DNA from: Candidatus Hodarchaeota archaeon
GTDB taxonomy: Archaea > Asgardarchaeota > Heimdallarchaeia > Hodarchaeales > Hodarchaeaceae
Assembly: GCA_016840035.1 (NCBI GenBank)
Contig: JAEOTC010000038.1
Span: 1 to 64,000 of the forward strand
Reading direction: 5' to 3'
Length of the DNA: 64,000 nt
Positions 47,375 through 55,450 of the stretch are shown one piece after another; the first letter of the stretch is position 1, and each line of letters starts with the position of its first letter. Position numbers and translations under genes: made by a program. The notes under the pieces were generated by a model that was not told the origin of the DNA, searched no databases, and worked only from the letters and a program-made list of their open reading frames with translations.

Positions 47375-48115
47375 ATGCTAATTAATCCTTCAATTTATGA
47401 TCTACTAGAAATGAACAGATCAAATCCCTTTAGTATATTAACTAGTCTATTAATCCATGATCTAGATAATTCAGCACATTTAAGCGTGAATTTGGGGGCA
47501 TTATGGATTTTTGGTTATATTGTAAATATCCAGACAAATCGATTTCGAATGCTAATAACTTTCTTCGTATGTGGTGTATTAGCAAATATATCTACGGTGA
47601 TTTTTTCAGATTTAATAAACCACCTATTTTCTACTACATTCACAAATTGGGCTGTTTCTTCTAGACATTGGATCGGAGAGAATTTACGTGTTGTTCCATC
47701 ACCAAACGGAGGAGGAGCTTCAGACGGATTGATGGGGCTAGGAGGATTTGCTCTCGCTTTAGCTATTGACTTTTTAATTATTAATTTACATGAAGCTTAT
47801 AGAATCAGCCGTAATTCAACCAATAAATACCTAATAATACTAATTGATCGTCTGAATCAGTCAATTGTGGATACCTGTGTAAATTGTGTTGGGATTCTAG
47901 GAATTTTAGTTCTTTGGGCAGGATTAATTATGGATCTTGAAATGTTTTATTATGTTTTAACTTTTAATTACGCAGCAGCAAACGGAGAACTGTTATCTTA
48001 CCCGACATCAGACGGGCATCCGTTACTAGCCCATGCTTTTGGAGGATTGATAGGATTTATCATCGGGATCTATTATACTCGGTTCTTTCAAAAGGGGATA
48101 AGAAACTCCAATTGA
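47375..48115 (+). CDS. Rhomboid-family intramembrane protease-like protein
   Basis: The 246 residues have the rhomboid layout: SNPFSILTSLLIHDLDNSAHLSVNLGALWIFG, then helices, GGASDGLMGLGGFALAL in place of GxSGxxxG, and LLAHAFGGLIGFIIGIYY with the catalytic histidine. The serine and histidine are present, but the residue after serine is Asp rather than Gly, so activity is uncertain. The frame upstream stays open and hydrophobic (FPVLALSILLIVIYIIM) but has no ATG/GTG/TTG, which suggests a lost or unusual start. Confidence 0.75.
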   Translation: MLINPSIYDLLEMNRSNPFSILTSLLIHDLDNSAHLSVNLGALWIFGYIVNIQTNRFRMLITFFVCGVLANISTVIFSDLINHLFSTTFTNWAVSSRHWIGENLRVVPSPNGGGASDGLMGLGGFALALAIDFLIINLHEAYRISRNSTNKYLIILIDRLNQSIVDTCVNCVGILGILVLWAGLIMDLEMFYYVLTFNYAAANGELLSYPTSDGHPLLAHAFGGLIGFIIGIYYTRFFQKGIRNSN

Positions 48116-48185
48116 CATGAGAGTGAAATACAAACAAGAAAAAGATGAGGGGAATACTTTACTTTGGAAAGACTTCCAATCAAAC

Positions 48186-50042
48186 TCAGAAGGATTGGAA
48201 TCGGTTCCTTAAGACTGCACGAAGGTTTCTGAAAGAGCGAAACAGCTGCAAATTCGGAAGATGATGTTGATTGAACATGGCACGATTATCAAGAATTAAC
48301 CCTGTGGCTTGATCTACTTCAGAGCGAATAGCACGCCCCAAACACTGGCGGACCTGTGTGAAGAGATAGCGTTCTATTAACGTCCATTTAACAAAATGGA
48401 GATGACGATAACGGTTAAAATAGAGTCTATAAAGCAAATTGTACACCGGAGTGGGTGCTGGAAAGGGTAAGCCTATTAAAATCACCATTCGTACACGACT
48501 TCGGCCAGTTTGAGGATCTCGAACTTCGACTCCTTCACTAAACTTCCCGCCATAAACTGCAAGCACCACACTTGGGTCCCCATTCATTAATTCAGAGAGG
48601 AATGTAATCTGACCCTTTCTAGGTTCACGATAGAGAGACAGTTTTTCATTCAAATGCTCTTCTAAAAGTGGAAATAAGTCATCAAGAAACTCATAGGACG
48701 GGACAAAAACCCAGGTATGATCAGGAATTTCAAGTGCGACCTCCTTCACAGTTTTTGCACACCAACGCAGGAACTTCTTTGTACGATTACGATGAGAACT
48801 ACTCACCTGCGGATGAATAAATGCAGCCACAAGTAATTGCTGAATACGCGATTTAGGAGTAGGAACGTGGTGCAAATGGTACATATTCCACGGTTTTTTT
48901 TTTAATCCATAATAATGCGAGTAATATTTGAGATATTGAAAAGTGGCAGAAAACAGCACTGTCCGGGAGAACTGCCGATTCACATATTCAAAGATTTTCG
49001 ATGGATAGGGATCGAGTTGAACTAATCCTTCCTCCGTGTTCACCCAATATCGGCCTTGACGCTCAACAAAAGAGCGCACAGCCAGTAAAGCTTCTAGATC
49101 GAGAGGAGAAAGAGAATATCGAATACCTTTCTGATGAAGGAACGAATCGATTTGAGCTAGATAAGAACGATCAAGAGTTGGGGGACGTTTAACATACCCA
49201 TACTTTCGCTGGCATAGATTTTGCAGAATTTGCACAACAGGAAAAGCTCCGATTGACTCAACCAACGAAAGTTGTTTCCGAGTGACTGTAGCCTCTATTG
49301 TTGGCCCAAAATTGTGAGCTTCATCAATAATAGCGAATCTATGACTCCAACGAAAACCATAATCATGCGCTTTCCAGGTGAATCGAGACAGGGAGCGCTG
49401 GAGAGAGTGAGATTCCAAATATCCCTGCGGGAGTAATATAATATTAGCCTGAGGAAGCAAACGTCGGATGACTTGAGCAGGACAGCCATAGGGAGTGAGA
49501 AGCTCCTGAAAACCGGCAAATGATGAAGGACAGTGCTGGAGGGATATTTGAGGAAGAATCTCTCTTAGAGAGGATAACGGTAAAAAACGAGTTTTTTTCT
49601 TTCGAGGACAATGAAAACAGTCATTTTCAGGAGGTAAAGGACAGAGATCTTTGCTAGCGATCAAAGGAAGTAAGGTTAACTTGTCTGCCGGAGGGTTAGA
49701 GTAATATTCTTTCAGAGTTTTGAGAAACACTGATCTAAGTTGTGCTTTGGTTTTAGAAAAACACCAGAGTTGATATTCACCGGTCTTCATCAGATCCCAG
49801 AAGGCAGAAAACGCGGTGACGGATTTACCAAACCCAGTGTAGGCATTAATCGCAATTCGGGGATAAGCAGCAATTAAAGCTAGGACCTGTGCCTGACCAC
49901 GACGAAAGGAGGGAAAAGGAAAATGCTGGCGAATTTCAGGGGGCAATTCTTCATCCTTGAAAGACGAATGAGCCGCACCTGCTTTAAAAGCATCTGAATA
50001 ATAGATAAAAATTCCCTCAAGAAGGTTTTCCCGTATACACAT
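48186..50042 (-). CDS. XPD/DinG-type superfamily 2 helicase with Fe-S cysteines
   Basis: The 618 residues show the Q-like start FPFPSFRRGQAQVL, Walker A AYTGFGKSVTAF (about 67-77), four spaced cysteines of an Fe-S cluster (LCPLPPENDCFHC, then QHCPSSF and GCPAQV), the DEAH box FAIIDEAHNFGPT, and the C-terminal QCLGRAIRSEVDQATG. XPD/DinG enzymes unwind DNA or R-loops 5'-3'. It overlaps the RecA-like gene by 26 bases and its base composition is more GC-rich than its surroundings. It may be the replicative or repair helicase of a mobile element. Confidence 0.85.
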   Translation of the reverse strand: MCIRENLLEGIFIYYSDAFKAGAAHSSFKDEELPPEIRQHFPFPSFRRGQAQVLALIAAYPRIAINAYTGFGKSVTAFSAFWDLMKTGEYQLWCFSKTKAQLRSVFLKTLKEYYSNPPADKLTLLPLIASKDLCPLPPENDCFHCPRKKKTRFLPLSSLREILPQISLQHCPSSFAGFQELLTPYGCPAQVIRRLLPQANIILLPQGYLESHSLQRSLSRFTWKAHDYGFRWSHRFAIIDEAHNFGPTIEATVTRKQLSLVESIGAFPVVQILQNLCQRKYGYVKRPPTLDRSYLAQIDSFLHQKGIRYSLSPLDLEALLAVRSFVERQGRYWVNTEEGLVQLDPYPSKIFEYVNRQFSRTVLFSATFQYLKYYSHYYGLKKKPWNMYHLHHVPTPKSRIQQLLVAAFIHPQVSSSHRNRTKKFLRWCAKTVKEVALEIPDHTWVFVPSYEFLDDLFPLLEEHLNEKLSLYREPRKGQITFLSELMNGDPSVVLAVYGGKFSEGVEVRDPQTGRSRVRMVILIGLPFPAPTPVYNLLYRLYFNRYRHLHFVKWTLIERYLFTQVRQCLGRAIRSEVDQATGLILDNRAMFNQHHLPNLQLFRSFRNLRAVLRNRFQSF

Positions 50043-50817
50043 GAGGAGTCAAAGGTTTGGAAGCTTTTTTCTTCCTCTTTTTTGACCGAAATTCTCGAAA
50101 ATAACCCCTGAATTCTACCACTTGATCATAGATCTTGTGTGTCCACGAATTTTGCCAGAAACGAATCCGATGTTCTTTGTGTTTTAATTTCGTAATATAA
50201 CAGAAATAGGGAAAGGCCTCCCAGGGGTGGGTTTGAAGCAACTTATCGAGATCCCCACGAAGAGTAACGAGAAAACCCATCTGTTTAAAGGAAGCGAGGG
50301 TAGCAAAACCCCTCAATCCACTCGGGGGAAGAAAACAGGTATCATATCCGTCAAAAACTAAAGCTGTAAGCATAGGATGTCTAAGAATAGGTTTGAAAAA
50401 TTCACGGTCGAAACTCTTGGCAAATAAAGTGTGTTTATCAATTCGACTTAGATAAGAGGTGGGAAGTTGCTTTTGAGATCGGAAATTAAGGACACGAAGA
50501 ATACGTTGAACCTGATAATCCTCATTGAAATCGTAATACAAAATTTGCCATGGTTTTGGACTGCTCAAGAGGCAGGAGGCAACGAGTTGAGCAAGAAACA
50601 GGCTTTTTCCAGCGTTTTCCGGACCAGCAATGATAATGGGCCATTGCCAGAACCAGCCACCTCGCCATGTTCGATCCAAAGACTGTAAGTACGTAGGGAT
50701 CGGTTTACGTGGAGGAAGGGAACTATCGCACGGAACAGCATGTTTAATAACTTGGGATAACAAATCATCTAAAGACTCGGAGTCATTCCTAGATGAGAGA
50801 GGTTTTTGAGAAACCAA
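50017..50817 (-). CDS. RecA/RadB-like P-loop ATPase
   Basis: The 266 residues have WRGGWFWQWPIIIAGPENAGKSLFLAQL, with Walker A at about 64-72, and a Walker B LTALVFDGYDTCFLPPSG near 150. The layout is RecA/KaiC-like. The tail is strongly basic (FREFRSKKRKKKASKPL), which suits nucleic-acid binding. It is translationally coupled to the helicase by a 26-base overlap and divergent from the LAGLIDADG transcript. RadA of the host is a different gene at 59.7-60.7 kb. Confidence 0.75.
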   Translation of the reverse strand: MVSQKPLSSRNDSESLDDLLSQVIKHAVPCDSSLPPRKPIPTYLQSLDRTWRGGWFWQWPIIIAGPENAGKSLFLAQLVASCLLSSPKPWQILYYDFNEDYQVQRILRVLNFRSQKQLPTSYLSRIDKHTLFAKSFDREFFKPILRHPMLTALVFDGYDTCFLPPSGLRGFATLASFKQMGFLVTLRGDLDKLLQTHPWEAFPYFCYITKLKHKEHRIRFWQNSWTHKIYDQVVEFRGYFREFRSKKRKKKASKPLTPHVYTGKPS

Positions 50818-50851
50818 AAATATACACCTTCCATTTACTAGATATCGGGTT

Positions 50852-50866
50852 GTCCCCTTTTATATC
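50852..50866 (-). promoter_or_regulatory. TATA-like box of the RecA-like/helicase operon
   Basis: The minus strand reads gatataaaagggga, a TATA-type element about 35-45 bases before the ATG at 50817. Confidence 0.4.
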
Positions 50867-50911
50867 TGAAAAGATCTAGAAAATTGGAAGAGGACCCAAG
50901 CTCAAGTACTT

Positions 50912-50926
50912 TTGAATATATAAGGG
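50912..50926 (+). promoter_or_regulatory. TATA-like box of the hairpin-chain/LAGLIDADG transcript
   Basis: The motif tttgaatatataagg would place the transcription start near 50945, just where the hairpin chain begins. It gives a leader of about 160 bases before the first ATG. Confidence 0.45.
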
Positions 50927-51105
50927 AGGGGCAGAATCTAGTACGGTTCTCTCTTTAGTACCATTCAGGCAGCTATAGTAGGTGAGAATTGTGAATGACC
51001 ACTCACAATGATCTTCACATACGTAGCGAAAAAGTGCTAGTCGCTAGCATTTGCCTTGCACTTGCTTAAAGAGGCAGGTGGATAAACAAACACGGTTGAA
51101 AACCG

Positions 51106-53214
51106 ATGTTGGCAAGTGAAACACGAGAAAGTAAGAGGAAAACTATCCAGTTATGGCAAACTGGAAAATTTAGTCATATTTTGTTCGTGAATGAACTGGC
51201 CCTGTTTCCTCAGAAGAATCAGGTAGATAAGGTTCAAGAATCAGATCAATTAAACCTGGTTCAAGGTACGGATACGAAAACACAAAGAACGCGGAATCCG
51301 CAAAGACAAACAATAACCCCAATCCAATACCCACCAGTATACCCTCTTCAACTGGGAAATACTGGCCTTGTCGACTCTCCAAGGTGGATCGAGTCACACG
51401 ACAAGCAATTCTTTACGAAGGAAACGAAAACCCCACACGAAGGGAAAATGGAACAATACCCAAAAGAACAACACCAGCGTTTAATAACAAAACAACCATA
51501 TTCGACTTACACTCACGGTCAGGAAGAGACGCGGAAGTGTGTGTCAGTCAAGCGGAGTGTATCCACTCAAAACCATATCCAACTACCACGGGAAAGCATC
51601 CCTCCCAAGGGTGCTAGGCCTCAGAAGAGATGTGTCGTAAGACAGGTCTCTTCTGAGGATCCCACGAATATGGGCCCTTGTCATGGTGACATGACCAGGG
51701 TAGGTAGATACTCTACCCAAGGTGAACTGACGATGTCACAAACCAACCCTCTTCCTACGGAAGGAGGGGCGCAGGCCCCACTTCCTGACCGTGTCATCAC
51801 GGGGCAAAACGCCCCATGGCCGGTCGTCCCCGAAGAGTACACCTTCCAGGAGGTGTCTCTTTGGGAGTTTACCAATCTCTATGTCCTGTTGGGCAAAGAC
51901 GATTGGATTACCCTGTCAACATTGTTGCAGGGAATCAATCTCTCGGCAATAAGTCGAGAGATTGGGATAGGCGTATCCGTCCTATCCAACATTCGAGAAT
52001 CCCCCGATCAAACGATCGCGGTGGCGAATCTCGAACATCTCTGCCACTATGCAGGGATGGATCTTTCACAGGTCGAGCGAAACGCGCGAGCGGTTCGTTT
52101 TTCTAAACGAGGTGACCTGGAGTACCTCAAATTTCCATTCGTCATGGATATTTATGCCTGGCGAGTCCTTTGTCACATTGCTGGAGATGGTAATGTGCAT
52201 TTTCGCAAGTATCCTGATCTCCGGTGGATTCAACTCCCCGAGCATCAGGATCCAATGCGGACTCTTCTATCCAATCTGAGTCGTGATCCAACAATTGATT
52301 ACGAACGGATGATATATCCTAAGACATTAGCTTATGCTATCTTGGGAACCATTCGAGGGATCACATTCCGTGACCTTCGGACCCCTTCATTCATACAATT
52401 TGTACTTGATTTACCCAGTCGCTATCGTGATTGGAAAGTACAATTCCTTGCCGCTTTCATCGTAGATGATGGATGTATTGGTGAGGACATATCTATTTCT
52501 CAGAAGGATGAACGAGTCCTTCGCCTCATCATGCAACTATGTGATCAGTTGGGATATGATCATTCCCCGCTATATCCAAGTAAGCGTGATGGAGTAAATA
52601 ACTTTCAGTTACGTCAGGAAGGAATTCAAGCCTTCTTATATGATGTAGCGCCCCTTTATGCACGTGATCCACTTCTAGGTCTCTGGCATAAGCATACACA
52701 ACTCTTAACTGTTGCTAGTTCTTTTTCTTCAGAAAGAAAACTAGATCAAAAGTTATCTGTTCATGTGTGCACCACTATCCTTCAGATTTTGGAGGATGGA
52801 ACTATCTATTCCACGGATGAACTGCGTGTTCATCCAGCTCTTCAAGTTTATCTTGAAGGGTACCCATCCTATGTTTTAAACAGAAGATTGGGAATTCTCC
52901 ATCGTTCTATGAATCTCATTCATGAGGACATCAAGAACAATGGAACCTCTTACCGGCCTAAACGCTGGTATGTTCCTCGTTGTACTACTTCAGAACACTT
53001 GATTCAAGTGTTTCATGCGAAGTACAACAATCGTGCTCATCCACAATCCTACAAACGTAGGAACATTACTTCTCAGATGGTAGAGGACGCCATTGAGGAA
53101 CTTAGTGCGCAGGGGGTCAAACCTAGTGCACTAAATGTCTCTCGTTTCATAGGGTGCTCGAAAAAGCAGCTCTATAAACGAAAAGACTTACGGGTGTACT
53201 TCATTGGTAAATGA
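51106..53214 (+). CDS. LAGLIDADG-type homing-endonuclease-like protein
   Basis: The ORF has 702 codons. Residues about 1-209 are hydrophilic and domain-free, so the ATG at 51733 (MSQTNPLPTEGG) may be the functional start, although the frame is open throughout. A helix-turn-helix lies at about 276-296 (NLSAISREIGIGVSVLSN). Two LAGLIDADG-like motifs follow: LCHIAGDGNVHF (about 354) and FLAAFIVDDGCIGEDISISQ (about 446), the latter leading into the usual ERVLRLIMQLCDQLGY helix. A second HTH is near 672-690 (SRFIGCSKKQLYK). Both motifs keep an acidic residue. The gene is free-standing, not inside another gene, and its DNA is a chain of hairpins. Confidence 0.68.
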   Translation: MLASETRESKRKTIQLWQTGKFSHILFVNELALFPQKNQVDKVQESDQLNLVQGTDTKTQRTRNPQRQTITPIQYPPVYPLQLGNTGLVDSPRWIESHDKQFFTKETKTPHEGKMEQYPKEQHQRLITKQPYSTYTHGQEETRKCVSVKRSVSTQNHIQLPRESIPPKGARPQKRCVVRQVSSEDPTNMGPCHGDMTRVGRYSTQGELTMSQTNPLPTEGGAQAPLPDRVITGQNAPWPVVPEEYTFQEVSLWEFTNLYVLLGKDDWITLSTLLQGINLSAISREIGIGVSVLSNIRESPDQTIAVANLEHLCHYAGMDLSQVERNARAVRFSKRGDLEYLKFPFVMDIYAWRVLCHIAGDGNVHFRKYPDLRWIQLPEHQDPMRTLLSNLSRDPTIDYERMIYPKTLAYAILGTIRGITFRDLRTPSFIQFVLDLPSRYRDWKVQFLAAFIVDDGCIGEDISISQKDERVLRLIMQLCDQLGYDHSPLYPSKRDGVNNFQLRQEGIQAFLYDVAPLYARDPLLGLWHKHTQLLTVASSFSSERKLDQKLSVHVCTTILQILEDGTIYSTDELRVHPALQVYLEGYPSYVLNRRLGILHRSMNLIHEDIKNNGTSYRPKRWYVPRCTTSEHLIQVFHAKYNNRAHPQSYKRRNITSQMVEDAIEELSAQGVKPSALNVSRFIGCSKKQLYKRKDLRVYFIGK
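51619..51658 (+). repeat. Long hairpin with GUAA tetraloop
   Basis: cctcagaagaga pairs perfectly over 12 bases with tctcttctgagg; inside, tgtc-gtaa-gaca forms a 4-base stem closed by a GNRA tetraloop. It is the strongest single hairpin of the chain and lies within the N-terminal part of the ORF. Confidence 0.85.
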
Positions 53215-53240
53215 AGTCACTCCCATTCCCTTCTCTTTTT
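53198..53240 (+). terminator. Hairpin and T-run after the LAGLIDADG ORF
   Basis: acttcatt-ggta-aatgaagt forms an 8-base stem around the stop codon and is followed by a tcttttttttt run at about 53232-53245. A structure plus T-run of this kind can end transcription. Confidence 0.5.
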
Positions 53241-53250
53241 TTTTCATAAC

Positions 53251-53838
53251 TCAAACTTGATACGGAAGACTAGTTTCATCAAGTTTTACGATCTCATTTC
53301 CACTAATTGACCATGAGAACCTCTCACATGCTTCTTTGAAAACAACATCTGTTACTAGAAAATCCAGAATTCCTGAATCTTTACTAGAATCAAGGATTTT
53401 AACTTTTTTCCTTCGGGTCCACTCACGAAGTATTTTGATATCCTCAGTTAACTCCATAAGTTTTTGGAGAATCTCATCAAGAGGACGACATACATCAATT
53501 GCATATTTAAACGAGATGTAAAAGTGAATTGGTGTGCGAAACAAAGAGACTGGAGATTCTTGAGTAAAATGGTTTTTAATGGAATTTTCCACAAATCTCG
53601 CATCTTGAAGAGAGAGGGGGTTTTTTAGAGATCGAGATCCGTCATTATTCTTTTTGATTTGCACAATTACTTCTTGAACGAAGTCCTGGTTATTTATTGA
53701 AGGAAATCCATCAAAAATTAGTCTTTTACTTGTAAAATCAGTATAGTTTATTTGTGTGTATCTATCCTTGATTGCAAGAGGTGTATCTGAATAATTTTGA
53801 TTTTTAATCTCATTAGGGTTTTGTTCATCTTCTTCCAC
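53251..53838 (-). CDS. Hypothetical protein, 195 aa
   Basis: A soluble charged protein that starts with an acidic, asparagine-rich stretch (EEDEQNPNEIKNQNYSD), followed by mixed alpha/beta sequence (KRLIFDGFPSINNQDFVQEVIVQIKK) and a helical region with EILQKLMELTEDIKILREWTRRKKVKIL. No family is recognised. It converges with the LAGLIDADG gene and lies directly downstream of tfb within the most recent cargo unit. Confidence 0.55.
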   Translation of the reverse strand: MEEDEQNPNEIKNQNYSDTPLAIKDRYTQINYTDFTSKRLIFDGFPSINNQDFVQEVIVQIKKNNDGSRSLKNPLSLQDARFVENSIKNHFTQESPVSLFRTPIHFYISFKYAIDVCRPLDEILQKLMELTEDIKILREWTRRKKVKILDSSKDSGILDFLVTDVVFKEACERFSWSISGNEIVKLDETSLPYQV

Positions 53839-53973
53839 ATATTTACCTCCTTAGAGTCAATAAACGTGAAGGATTTTTAGAAACCCAAGTTCATTAGATT
53901 GTTAAATCCTAACAAAAAAGAAGAACATAATGAAATTAAGAAAAAAAGAATCCAAGCAATTATTATAATAAAA

Positions 53974-54058
53974 AAGAAAGGAGATCCCGTCTAGACGGTA
54001 ATCTCGATACTTAGCTTGCGCACGAGCTCTTTGTAGCGATTTCTCACGGTAACTTCGG
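53974..54058 (-). repeat. Intact tfb 3' end, presumed attachment site
   Basis: This is the parent of the five remnants. It spans aaagaaaggagatcc, the 12-base palindrome ccgtctagacgg centred on the TAG stop, and the codons for RNRYKELVRKLSIEITV. All remnants share this same interval and the same orientation. Confidence 0.75.
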
Positions 54059-55004
54059 TAACGTGAGCGACCTCTGATATTTCCCGCTGTGTCCGTCGTT
54101 CTCCGTTGATTATCCCGCTGATATAGATTGCTGCGGCTGCTAGGCCGGTTGGGTCTTTTCCTGCTGTCAATCCTCCGGCTTTTGCGCGTTTTAGGATTTC
54201 TGCGGCTTTTCGTTGACAGACTCCTGATAATCGTAATTCTGTCCCAAACCGTACCAGATAATCTATGGGGCTTGCGAGGGGGATATTCAGGTATAATTCC
54301 CTGAGTAATAAGCGGTAACATCTGCCCAGTTCTTTTTTTGTGATTCGTGATTCTTTTGCGATCTCATCGAGTGTTCTGGGTACCCGGCGTACGCGTGCGG
54401 ATGCATAGATGGTTGCTGCGACCATCGCTTCTATGGAGCGTCCTCGTACTAAGCGTTTTTCTATGGCTTTTCGATAGATTATTGCTGAGGTTTCTTTTAC
54501 ATTGCGTGGTATTCCGAGTTGTGAGGCTAATCGATCCATTTCTGACATGGCGAATGCCAGATTTCTATCCATTGAGCTATGGACTCTTGTTCGTATTTGC
54601 CATTTTCGTAATCGATAGATTTGTGCTCGTCGTGAGGCTGTGAGTTTGTTGCCAAACGTATCTCGGTTTTCATATCCTATAATTGTTGATAAGCCTTTAT
54701 CATGTACTGAAAATGTGCTAGGTGATCCTACACGACTGCGTTTATCGCGTTCTTCGCTATTGAACGCACGCCATTCGGGTCCTTCATCTATTAATCGTGT
54801 TTCCAGTACGTAACCACATTTTTCACAGATTAGTTCGCCTCGATTTTCGTCGGCGACGATATCTGTGGATCCACAGTTTTTACATTCGAGGATTTCTTCC
54901 TCATCATCTACCTGGCCTTTTTTCTGTGGTTTTGCTTTTGCTTCTTTCATAAGTGCCATTCCTGAGCGTTCCTTCTCAAACTTGTGATTGCCTGGTCGGG
55001 GCAT
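53991..55004 (-). CDS. tfb: Transcription initiation factor TFB
   Basis: TFB recruits RNA polymerase to TATA-TBP complexes. The 337 residues have the N-terminal zinc ribbon (LECKNCGSTDIV, ELICEKCGYVLE), the B-finger/reader region (EGPEWRAFNSEERDKRSR) and two cyclin-like repeats: about 140-230 (MDRLASQLGIPRNVKETSAI) and about 235-330 (YLVRFGTELRLSGVCQRKA). It ends TVRNRYKELVRKLSIEITV with TAG. The first codons up to MALMKEA are low-complexity. A long leader of about 150 bases precedes the start. Its 3' end is repeated five times downstream. Confidence 0.95.
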   Translation of the reverse strand: MPRPGNHKFEKERSGMALMKEAKAKPQKKGQVDDEEEILECKNCGSTDIVADENRGELICEKCGYVLETRLIDEGPEWRAFNSEERDKRSRVGSPSTFSVHDKGLSTIIGYENRDTFGNKLTASRRAQIYRLRKWQIRTRVHSSMDRNLAFAMSEMDRLASQLGIPRNVKETSAIIYRKAIEKRLVRGRSIEAMVAATIYASARVRRVPRTLDEIAKESRITKKELGRCYRLLLRELYLNIPLASPIDYLVRFGTELRLSGVCQRKAAEILKRAKAGGLTAGKDPTGLAAAAIYISGIINGERRTQREISEVAHVTEVTVRNRYKELVRKLSIEITV

Positions 55005-55450
55005 TAGCGTTCCTTATTGGGAATCTATTCTCGTTTCGATAGCGCGCTCTCACTTCTGTGCGACAAATAACTGCGAGAGTGTGTTCTTTCTTACTAAAAG
55101 ACTGGGGAAAATTAATTGCCACCTAGGGTGAGCGCCTGACCTCAATCACCACTAATCTCAAAGGCTTTTTCCTCCTTTATAAGCCTTTTCGCAAGACTTA
55201 TATATGATTTCCCTTATGCCGGGGGCCCCATTTTCCCTGTCCCTCCTTGTTTGCACTTCTTCTGTTGACTTTTTTAAGCAATTCGTTTTTCCCTGTATTT
55301 TCTTGTTATTTTTGTAATTTATTACTTGTTTAACTAGAGAAATCCTTCGTTAAACGAGTGAGTATCTTGAATTATACCTCGAATGAAAAAACCTCAATAC
55401 ATACCTTCTAACTTCAACATCTTCAAGCAATAATAAATTATTTCCTTTCA
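55005..55450. other. tfb promoter/leader and intergenic region
   Basis: The minus strand carries aggcttataaaggagg near 55165-55185, a TATA-type box that gives tfb a leader of about 150 bases. A second stretch (aatcatataagtct, about 55195-55215) is another candidate. A GC-rich gccgggggcccc block sits at about 55218-55230. No ORF is seen. The divergent MFS gene starts at 55451. Confidence 0.45.

Larger units (their letters stand above)
50945..53220 (+). ncRNA. Hairpin-chain structured transcript (leader, ORF and stop)
   Basis: Perfect or near-perfect inverted repeats occur back to back across this segment. Examples: 50988-51009 (7 bp), 51032-51052 (9 bp), 51147-51164 (6 bp), 51334-51365 (7+3 bp), 51367-51405 (6+5+3 bp), 51619-51658 (12 bp, then 4 bp closed by a GUAA loop), 51936-51964 (10 bp) directly followed by 51965-51987 (7 bp), 52211-52251 (8 bp), 52815-52835 (8 bp), 52840-52858 (7 bp), 52994-53012 (8 bp) and 53198-53217 (8 bp, spanning the stop). 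They run through the leader and the ORF alike. Whether the RNA or the DNA forms the structure is unknown. Confidence 0.6.

Noticed and set aside
51106-51732. The first 209 codons of the LAGLIDADG ORF as a separate functional domain
   Set aside because: Composition is hydrophilic and no fold is visible. I keep it as part of the ORF because the frame is open, but I do not claim a domain.
50940-51735. A group I or group II intron
   Set aside because: The GNRA-capped hairpin and LAGLIDADG protein suggest one, but there is no interrupted host gene, no reverse transcriptase, and I could not place the conserved core pairings.
39200-54060. An encoded integrase for the island
   Set aside because: No tyrosine recombinase R-H-R-Y pattern, serine resolvase or DDE transposase was recognised in any ORF of the island.
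54347-54643. Plus-strand 98-residue hydrophobic ORF
   Set aside because: Antisense shadow of tfb.
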